Positions 1-4,531 of a stretch of DNA of 11,830 bases are shown here, piece after piece. Source of the DNA: Candidatus Poseidoniales archaeon. GTDB taxonomy: Archaea; Thermoplasmatota; Poseidoniia; Poseidoniales; Poseidoniaceae. Positions within the stretch are counted from its first letter, which is position 1, and every line of letters begins with the position of its first letter. The notes under the pieces are model-generated. The model saw nothing but the letters and a program-made list of their open reading frames with translations, was not told the DNA's origin and made no database searches. The DNA lies in assembly GCA_003602535.1 (NCBI GenBank), contig QQSA01000009.1, forward strand, positions 7,874-19,703, given 5' to 3'. Both the position numbers and the translations under genes were made by a program.

Positions 1-158
1 GCATGAACTGCATAATGCGTCTTCGCAATTTCTTCACTAGCTATGACTTGCTTTAGCCCAACTAATTGTAATCCCTTTCTTTCAAATCTCTGAATGATTT
101 CTCCAACCAGTCCGCGCTGCACGCCATCAGGCTTTACCATGACATAGGTAGTCTCCAT
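1..158 (-). CDS. ndk: Nucleoside diphosphate kinase, N-terminal part (runs off the left edge)
   Basis: The first 52 residues of a nucleoside diphosphate kinase are visible. In this family the enzyme moves the gamma-phosphate of ATP to NDPs through a phosphohistidine. I translated the minus strand from the ATG at 156-158. The start reads METTYVMVKPDGVQRGLVGE, with the family's N-terminal strand and the KPDGV motif (K9) of the nucleotide site, followed by the family-typical IIQRFERKGLQLVGLK helix and strand. The catalytic histidine region lies beyond the window. GGTGG seven bases before the ATG supports this start. It is the last visible gene of the L7Ae-eS28-eL24-ndk run, a common archaeal order. 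In many archaea translation factor aIF5B follows, but that cannot be seen here. Confidence 0.93.
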   Translation of the reverse strand, partial: METTYVMVKPDGVQRGLVGEIIQRFERKGLQLVGLKQVIASEEIAKTHYAVH

Positions 159-210
159 ACTAATTCCACCAATGTGGCCGACTGGCAAGCCCTATTTGAG
201 CGCAGCGATG

Positions 211-227
211 AAACAACAGAGTTGTTT
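211..227 (-). other. Perfect short inverted repeat in the eL24-ndk gap
   Basis: AAACAAC and GTTGTTT form a perfect 7-bp stem with a 3-base loop (AGA), starting about 4 bases downstream of the eL24 stop codon and some 50 bases before the ndk start. It has no long T-run after it, so an intrinsic terminator is not obvious. It could be an RNA stability or processing element between two cotranscribed genes, or chance in a 73-base spacer. Confidence 0.35.
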
Positions 228-231
228 GAGA

Positions 232-420
232 TCAAACGCCGCCCTTGACAAAGTGGCGAGTCCACTTGACTTTGCGTGAATTTCGCTTCAGCTTAACCGC
301 ATTTTTGCGAGCCTTGCTGTTAGCAAACCACTGTACTGTGCCATCTCTACGGATGAACATTAATCCTGTACCAGGTTCGATTACTTCTCCTGAAAAAGTG
401 CAAATTCTTTGTTCTGGCAT
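232..420 (-). CDS. rpl24e: Large ribosomal subunit protein eL24 (L24e) with degenerate zinc ribbon
   Basis: This is a 62-residue ribosomal protein of the archaeal/eukaryotic L24e family, part of the 50S subunit. Recognisable blocks are GEVIEPGTGLMF (11-22), RRDGTVQWF (24-32) and LKRNSRKVKWT (44-54). An in-frame GTG at 427-429 would overlap the eS28 stop, but AGGTGATT lies just before the ATG at 418-420, so I take the ATG. The usual archaeal family has a four-cysteine zinc ribbon (CxxC and CxxxC). Here only C7 remains: the other positions are S10, A33 and A37. The CTFSG segment resembles eukaryotic eL24 (CSFSG). The protein is therefore probably folded without zinc. Its gene follows eS28 closely and is surely in the same operon. 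Confidence 0.93.
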   Translation of the reverse strand: MPEQRICTFSGEVIEPGTGLMFIRRDGTVQWFANSKARKNAVKLKRNSRKVKWTRHFVKGGV

Positions 421-425
421 TTTAA

Positions 426-650
426 TCACCTATAGTTGAGTTTACGAGCCTCTCTACCAGTGTCGCGTAGCATCAGAATATCACCGATGCGAACTGGACC
501 GATCACGTTTCTAGTGATAATTCGGCCCACGTCACGTGGATTAGGTGCATCATTAACACGCACCTTAACTTGAGTAGCCTCTCCGGTCATACCGGTTCTT
601 CCTACTACTTCGACGACCTCTGCTGGCCATCCTCCGAGTTCTTCAGACAT
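426..650 (-). CDS. rps28e: Small ribosomal subunit protein eS28
   Basis: A 74-residue OB-fold protein of the 30S subunit, specific to archaea and eukaryotes. The sequence is near-canonical: PAEVVEVVGRTGMTGEATQV (9-28), then IGPVRIGDILMLRDTGREAR, the signature ending of the family. GGAGG lies about 8 bases before the ATG. The gene lies 27 bases downstream of L7Ae and ends 5 bases before the eL24 start. This tight packing supports translation from one polycistronic mRNA. Length matches the family. Confidence 0.96.
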   Translation of the reverse strand: MSEELGGWPAEVVEVVGRTGMTGEATQVKVRVNDAPNPRDVGRIITRNVIGPVRIGDILMLRDTGREARKLNYR

Positions 651-677
651 TTCTTATTCCTCCGAATCCAGATAGTA

Positions 678-1049
678 TCAGTTGGAAAGCCCCTTTACGA
701 GCTCAACAACTTCGTTGAATTTTTCTTGCGCACCCTTTGATACTTCAAGCATAGCTAGGGAGGCAGTCTTCACGCCGCCAGGCATTCCAGCTTCTTTTGC
801 TAGGAACTCTTGGCTAGGTACGTATCCGAAAGGAATGCCTTTTTCAGCACAGATTAGTGGTATGTGGGCCAATAATTCTGGAGGATTAACATCCTCTGCC
901 ATAATGATGAACTTTGCAGTACCGCGTTCTGCAGCCTTAGTTACCTCATTAGATCCTTTTTTCATTCTACCGTTGTTGTTCGCCTGTACCATCTCGTAGA
1001 TCTTGTCTGCGACATCGTTAGGGGTATCAAATGACACGTGTGCACTCAT
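678..1049 (-). CDS. rpl7ae: Ribosomal protein eL8/L7Ae, kink-turn RNA-binding protein
   Basis: A 123-residue L7Ae protein. In archaea this protein binds kink-turns in 23S rRNA and is also a core subunit of box C/D and H/ACA guide RNPs and of RNase P. The RNA-contacting block KKGSNEVTKAAERGTAK is intact, as are IMAEDVNPPELLAHIPLIC and GIPFGYVPS. A longer frame opens upstream at 1112, but the extra 21 residues are unlike the family and would start upstream of the predicted transcription start. The ATG at 1047-1049 gives the usual 123 residues and is preceded by GAGTGATTT, a plausible ribosome-binding site. It is the first gene of the L7Ae-eS28-eL24-ndk operon, with its own TATA box upstream. 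Confidence 0.95.
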   Translation of the reverse strand: MSAHVSFDTPNDVADKIYEMVQANNNGRMKKGSNEVTKAAERGTAKFIIMAEDVNPPELLAHIPLICAEKGIPFGYVPSQEFLAKEAGMPGGVKTASLAMLEVSKGAQEKFNEVVELVKGLSN

Positions 1050-1098
1050 TGAAATCACTCTCATGCTTATGTGAAGCAACGCTGCGCACGACCTCGCG

Positions 1099-1107
1099 AA
1101 TATAAAC
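1099..1107 (-). promoter_or_regulatory. TATA box of the ribosomal L7Ae operon
   Basis: On the minus strand the 86-base gap between prs and L7Ae contains GTTTATATT, close to the archaeal TATA consensus. Its centre is about 54 bases upstream of the L7Ae ATG, which places initiation some 25-30 bases before the start codon and leaves room for the ribosome-binding site. This suggests the ribosomal genes are expressed independently of prs. Confidence 0.6.
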
Positions 1108-1135
1108 ACCACGGATTGAGAAAGTTATGACTTAA

Positions 1136-2071
1136 TCAAATTTCTTCGAGTATTTTACGGACACCGCGAGCCAATGCAGGCCCGCCTGAGATGACTGCTC
1201 TGCTATTTGATAGGCTGGAGGTTGCATGCACGCCGTCGACATGATTGGATAATCTCGCAATTGCGCCACCGGTGAATAATCCATGAGTGCATGCGGCGTG
1301 AATTTCGGTGGCTCCTTGACTACGCAAAGCATCTGCTGCCTTGCATATCGTTCCGCCGGTGGCAATCATATCATCGACGATTGCAACAATCTTGCCCTCT
1401 ACATCCAAATCTTTGGCTTTGTGAACTATTGTGTGTGCATCGATTCTTGTTTTCTCAAGATAAGAAAATGGCAATCCAATATTTTCTGCTACGGCACTCG
1501 CCCTGTCTATCGCACCTTTGTCAGGAGACAGAATGAAATCCGGCTTAACTAAATCTTGTAAATGCGATGCGATTTCTGGCATTGCAGATGTAAATGAAAC
1601 AGGTATCGGCATACCTTCTAATGCAGCAGGCGCATGTAAATCGAAAACCACTATGCCATCACAATGAGCAGATAGCAATCGGCCAATCGCTTTTGCACTA
1701 ATTGCTTCACCTGGTCGGAACCGCTTATCTTGTCGAGAATATCCGAAGTATGGAATTGCCACAATGACTCCGGGGCCAACAGGATCCATTTCTTGAGGTC
1801 CGATTTCTTTCAAATTTTCTGTACGTCCTTCTCTAACATCACGCAGAGCTTCTAACAGAAGTAATGTTTCTACAATCCCTGCATCAGGAAATGTATTCGA
1901 AACCAATACTACAGGTTCTTTACGAACCGCTTCAATAGATTCTTCTGGAATCCGGATGTATCCTTCCGAATCAGGAAATCGTCTGGCTTCGAGTGAATGA
2001 TGTTCCCAACCTAGCTCGTTAGCCAGGTCGATTGCAAGTGCCTGGGAGTTGCTGCCCGAGACCACTACCAT
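1136..2071 (-). CDS. prs: Ribose-phosphate pyrophosphokinase (PRPP synthetase)
   Basis: Makes PRPP from ribose 5-phosphate and ATP, the entry metabolite for purine, pyrimidine, histidine and tryptophan synthesis. At 311 residues it is normal length. Visible motifs are RRFPDSEGY (30-38), PYFGYSRQDK (107-116), the metal-ligand histidine in FDLHAP (H146), the catalytic EKTR (K207, R209) and the PRPP loop VDDMIATGGT (232-241). Compared with usual family members there is an insertion of roughly 18 residues at about 82-100, rich in Glu, Gly and Pro, just before the flexible ATP-binding segment. The ATG at 2069-2071 gives the expected first beta strand, but no good ribosome-binding site precedes it, so the transcript may be leaderless or use an atypical signal. 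The 112-base upstream gap to tRNA-Ile is AT-rich in part. Confidence 0.95.
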   Translation of the reverse strand: MVVVSGSNSQALAIDLANELGWEHHSLEARRFPDSEGYIRIPEESIEAVRKEPVVLVSNTFPDAGIVETLLLLEALRDVREGRTENLKEIGPQEMDPVGPGVIVAIPYFGYSRQDKRFRPGEAISAKAIGRLLSAHCDGIVVFDLHAPAALEGMPIPVSFTSAMPEIASHLQDLVKPDFILSPDKGAIDRASAVAENIGLPFSYLEKTRIDAHTIVHKAKDLDVEGKIVAIVDDMIATGGTICKAADALRSQGATEIHAACTHGLFTGGAIARLSNHVDGVHATSSLSNSRAVISGGPALARGVRKILEEI

Positions 2072-2183
2072 GTTGTAAGGGCCTGCGAGGGGGCTAAATG
2101 AGGGTTATCCCAATGCCAAGGAATAGTCTATGCTCCCTTTGAAGGAATAATTTTGATAAAAATCACGCTATAATAGGATTCAG

Positions 2184-2260
2184 TGGTGCGCGAGGCAGGA
2201 CTCGAACCTGCGACCTCCCGGTTATCAGCCGGGTGCTCCAGCCGACTAAGCTACCCGCGC
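2184..2260 (-). tRNA. tRNA-Ile (anticodon GAU), CCA encoded
   Basis: A complete cloverleaf folds on the minus strand. The acceptor stem is GCGCGGG paired with CTCGCGC, with one G-U. The anticodon stem CCCGG/CCGGG encloses loop CTGATAA, anticodon GAT. The T arm is GCAGG-TTCGAGT-CCTGC and the discriminator is A. The terminal CCA is encoded at 2184-2186, unlike the tRNA-Gly in this window. No intron is seen. Confidence 0.97.
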
Positions 2261-2288
2261 AAAGGCAGGTCGGCGACCGGCCATCCCA

Positions 2289-2297
2289 TCATAAAGA
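2289..2297 (-). promoter_or_regulatory. Possible TATA box of tRNA-Ile
   Basis: Minus-strand TCTTTATGA is centred about 33 bases upstream of the mature tRNA 5' end, in the short gap after the PRC-barrel gene. The spacing fits an archaeal tRNA promoter. A small GGTCG-G-CGACC palindrome sits between it and the tRNA. Confidence 0.4.
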
Positions 2298-2308
2298 CGA
2301 CGGTATGG

Positions 2309-2899
2309 TCACTCTTCTATTGCGTCCGGGTCGTTGGCTTGCAGGTAAGACGGCAGTCCAAGCAACTTGTCGAATGTTCGCGATAAAACTACTTCATCTA
2401 AACGCTCACGTGTGCGTGCCAATGCAGTAATTGGAATGTTGATGTTGCCATCGATTCCATACTGGATCTGCACTCCGATTCTAGTTTTGACTACTACTGC
2501 TCGGTAGGTTCGCTTGATTTTCACTAGGCCAGTGATGACTCCGATTTCCATGCCTTGGTTGTCTAGTACTGCTCGGTCCATCATTTCGTCTGGAGCGTAT
2601 AATTTCTCATCTATTCTCACAGTGTTTCTCCAGCGGCGCTGAAGTTCTCGCATTGATTTTGATAGCTTAACTGCTCCATCATTGCGGATGCTGTGTATTA
2701 GTTCCTTGTGTAATGGTGCTAATTCTGCAGGCTTTCGCATGAATTCATCTGCGACTCCTGGCTCCACCATTATGCGCATAGAGCGCACTCTTGCTTCGTT
2801 CGGGTGGTGTCTCTCTCCTACGATCGTACCCACCTTTGTATCATTCACGTATACATCCCTTTGGAGTAACTCCTGGATGTCGTAATCGTTGTTTGGCAT
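2309..2899 (-). CDS. PRC-barrel domain protein, two barrel-like segments
   Basis: A soluble 196-residue protein without signal peptide or membrane segment. Two stretches look like PRC-barrel (photosynthetic-reaction-centre H-type) folds. One is at about 10-48, with DVYVNDTKVGTIVGE and RVRSMRIMVEP. The other is at about 104-163, with AVLDNQGMEIGVITGL, a strand-rich middle and NINIPITAL. A charged helical linker (about 60-100) joins them, and the C-terminus is acidic. Paired PRC-barrel proteins are widespread in Euryarchaeota, and some family members act in RNA processing or cell division; the role of this one is unknown. GGAGAT lies about 8 bases before the ATG, supporting the start. The gene is followed closely by tRNA-Ile. 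Confidence 0.7.
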   Translation of the reverse strand: MPNNDYDIQELLQRDVYVNDTKVGTIVGERHHPNEARVRSMRIMVEPGVADEFMRKPAELAPLHKELIHSIRNDGAVKLSKSMRELQRRWRNTVRIDEKLYAPDEMMDRAVLDNQGMEIGVITGLVKIKRTYRAVVVKTRIGVQIQYGIDGNINIPITALARTRERLDEVVLSRTFDKLLGLPSYLQANDPDAIEE

Positions 2900-2954
2900 T
2901 TTCCCATCTCCTTGACCGATTGTCTCTTGGTCATTACACTCTCATTAGTGACGA

Positions 2955-2963
2955 CTATTATAC
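2955..2963 (-). promoter_or_regulatory. Possible TATA box of the PRC-barrel gene
   Basis: Minus-strand GTATAATAG is centred about 60 bases upstream of the ATG at 2897-2899. This would give a leader of about 35 bases containing the GGAGAT ribosome-binding site. The placement is a good fit, but the motif is short. Confidence 0.4.
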
Positions 2964-2988
2964 TTGTCTCCATCAAAGAATGGTTTTC

Positions 2989-3152
2989 CAATTGAGTTTG
3001 ACGCATAATTCGCGTGTATCCAATTGGAGAAATAGACTAATTTCATTTTTCACGACACGATCAATAGTTTACTTTCAATTGGTGTCGCATAATGTTAGTA
3101 CATTTGTTGAAATTAGTTGAAAAAACCAATTGAAAATTAAAAAAATCAATTG
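2989..3152. repeat. Cluster of five CAATTG palindromes in the divergent intergenic region
   Basis: The gene-free stretch 2900-3204 separates the PRC-barrel gene (minus) from the Rossmann gene (plus). CAATTG occurs at 2989, 3021, 3076, 3127 and 3147; the second is the 8-base palindrome CCAATTGG. Two copies are followed by CGCATAAT (3002-3009 and 3086-3093), making an imperfect longer direct repeat, and the last two are both CAATTGAAAA, 20 bases apart. The spacing (32, 55, 51, 20) is irregular, so this is not a CRISPR array. It looks like a set of binding sites for a dimeric regulator upstream of the plus-strand gene, but no regulator is identified. The remainder of the region is AT-rich, with a weak TATA-like CATATC at 3174-3179 about 29 bases before the 3205 start. 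Confidence 0.55.
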
Positions 3153-3204
3153 AAAAATAAGACAAGGGGCAAACATATCAACATAGAACTAATCCCTCGT
3201 AATA

Positions 3205-3888
3205 ATGGCGATTTTAGTAATCGGTGCAACTTGTTCGCTAGGCGAATTAGTAGTTGACAAATTGCTATCTATGGACATAGATGTGATCGCAAAAGAAGAA
3301 AGTCATCGGGTTCGCAACAAAACCCTTCTAGAATATTCTTTAGCAATTTTATCTGAAGAAGGCTCTGGATTCTCAATTTCATTTGATGGTAGTGAGGCAG
3401 ATATTGTAATTGGCAAGAATCTGATTATACACGATTTGATACCAACCAGAGATGATCGATGGATGGCCTCTGAATTTCGAGATTGGGCGATTGGCAAAGA
3501 AAATACGGGGAGGCCTAGATTTTGGCTGAGTGTTTTCGATGCAGCTAATGCAATCGCTCAAATCTTGAAAGCTCAATTAACTCTAGAGGAGGTACAAATG
3601 TGTGGCCGTAGAGAATGGTCTTCAATCGATTCACAAACTGAGTTTGAAATGTTGTGGCAAAGGACTAATCAAGGACAGACTGGAAATTTCACAGCCGAGA
3701 CTTTGTTTGGTCAAGACATTGCAGGAATGGAGGCAAAACCAATCGGAATTAAGGATTCAGAAAGGCCCGATCTTGCCCCACTTCATCAGATTCTCTTAGA
3801 TTTAACAGGAGACGGATGGCGTCCATTGATTCCATTCCGTACAGCGCTAATGAGTTTGATTGCAGGCATTATGGATGTGAACAGATAA
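3205..3888 (+). CDS. Degenerate NAD(P)-binding Rossmann (atypical SDR-like) protein
   Basis: A 227-residue protein opening with MAILVIGATCSLGELVVDKL, a Rossmann beta-alpha unit like extended short-chain dehydrogenases and NAD-dependent epimerases. The usual GATGxxG loop is GATCSLG: G7 and G13 are kept and the middle Gly is C10. RFWLSVFDAANAIAQIL (about 104-120) matches the DxAxAI helix seen late in such proteins. The protein is shorter than extended SDRs (usually about 300 residues), and no catalytic YxxxK is visible. It may bind a nucleotide without being a dehydrogenase, or may be a decayed enzyme. There is no clear ribosome-binding site, and the message may be leaderless. Its stop overlaps the start of the GNAT gene, so the two are probably cotranscribed and translationally coupled. 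Substrate unknown. Confidence 0.65.
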   Translation: MAILVIGATCSLGELVVDKLLSMDIDVIAKEESHRVRNKTLLEYSLAILSEEGSGFSISFDGSEADIVIGKNLIIHDLIPTRDDRWMASEFRDWAIGKENTGRPRFWLSVFDAANAIAQILKAQLTLEEVQMCGRREWSSIDSQTEFEMLWQRTNQGQTGNFTAETLFGQDIAGMEAKPIGIKDSERPDLAPLHQILLDLTGDGWRPLIPFRTALMSLIAGIMDVNR

Positions 3889-4361
3889 TGCAGTGCCGCC
3901 CGCTTTCAGAAGTAGATGTTGCATCGATTTGGGCGATAAATGAAGAGGGATTACCAGGAACTGGTAAAGTATCTGAAAATGAGATAATCAAACTTCTCGA
4001 ATATGCAGAATTATCTCTTGGTTTTTTTGATCAGGAATCCCTGTTAGGATTCGTGATATGCTTGCCTCCAGGAACCTCTTATGGTAGTCTAAACTATGCA
4101 TGGTTCAACAATAGGTATGATGATTTTCTATATGTTGATAGAGTCGCAGTATCGACATTACATAGAAATTCAAAGATAGGAACAAAGTTGTATTCTGAAG
4201 TTATCTCTTTCGCCCAGGAAAGAGGTGTGCCGGTGGTGGCAGAAGTCAATAGGACCCCGCCAAACCCCGGTTCTATGCGTTTCCACGAACGTTGTGGGTT
4301 TTCAGAGGTGGGAGTTTTCAGCCATCAAGAAAAATCAGTAACAATGTTATTACGAGGGTAA
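3888..4361 (+). CDS. GNAT-family N-acetyltransferase (COG3818-like)
   Basis: A 157-residue acetyltransferase using acetyl-CoA. The core is YVDRVAVST (82-90), then HRNSKIGTKLYSEV (92-105), where the pyrophosphate-binding R/QxxGxG loop appears as R93-N-S-K-I-G98. The late strand and helix are AEVNRTPPNPGSMRFHERCG (118-137). The EVN-PPNP-S-FH pattern is typical of the COG3818 group of predicted acetyltransferases, whose substrate is not known. The frame stays open upstream to 3816, but the ATG at 3888 overlaps the preceding stop as TAATG and gives a protein starting with the normal first strand, so I prefer it. GGATGTGA just upstream may help reinitiation. Probably works with or beside the Rossmann protein. 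Confidence 0.82.
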   Translation: MQCRPLSEVDVASIWAINEEGLPGTGKVSENEIIKLLEYAELSLGFFDQESLLGFVICLPPGTSYGSLNYAWFNNRYDDFLYVDRVAVSTLHRNSKIGTKLYSEVISFAQERGVPVVAEVNRTPPNPGSMRFHERCGFSEVGVFSHQEKSVTMLLRG

Positions 4362-4398
4362 AAACAGGTTGAATCTAGTTTAAGTTTGACATTAAGAG

Positions 4399-4470
4399 TG
4401 CGAGAGCCGGGACTCGAACCCGGGTTCAAGCGTTGGCAACGCTCGGTGATAACCACTACACTACTCTCGC
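4399..4470 (-). tRNA. tRNA-Gly (anticodon GCC), CCA not encoded
   Basis: A 72-base cloverleaf on the minus strand. The acceptor stem is GCGAGAG/CTCTCGC. The anticodon stem GAGCG/CGCTT, with a G-U end pair, encloses loop TTGCCAA, anticodon GCC. The T arm is CCGGG-TTCGAGT-CCCGG and the discriminator is A. The bases after the discriminator are CTC, so the CCA tail must be added after transcription. Confidence 0.97.
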
Positions 4471-4496
4471 AAGTGTAACCCTCGGATTGGACAGGG

Positions 4497-4504
4497 GTAT
4501 AAAC
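4497..4504 (-). promoter_or_regulatory. TATA box of tRNA-Gly
   Basis: Minus-strand GTTTATAC is centred about 30 bases upstream of the mature tRNA 5' end, the standard archaeal distance. It sits in the 61-base gap between the surface-protein stop and the tRNA. Confidence 0.55.
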
Positions 4505-4531
4505 CGTTATCGATGAAGAAAACTCTCTTAA

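Noticed and set aside
678..1112. Longer L7Ae start at 1112
   Set aside because: The added residues do not fit the family, and they would begin upstream of the start site implied by the TATA box at 1099-1107.
2791..3120. Plus-strand open frame of about 109 codons crossing the PRC-barrel start and the CAATTG region
   Set aside because: Half of it lies antisense to a well-supported gene, it has low-complexity composition without a recognisable domain, and no ribosome-binding site precedes it.
2989..3152. CRISPR array made of the CAATTG repeats
   Set aside because: The repeats are only 6-10 bases, the spacing varies from 20 to 55 bases and no cas gene is nearby.
2900..4470. Integrated island at tRNA-Gly carrying the Rossmann-GNAT genes
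   Set aside because: I found no second copy of the tRNA 3' end that could be an attachment site and no integrase. The two genes are not obviously different in base composition.
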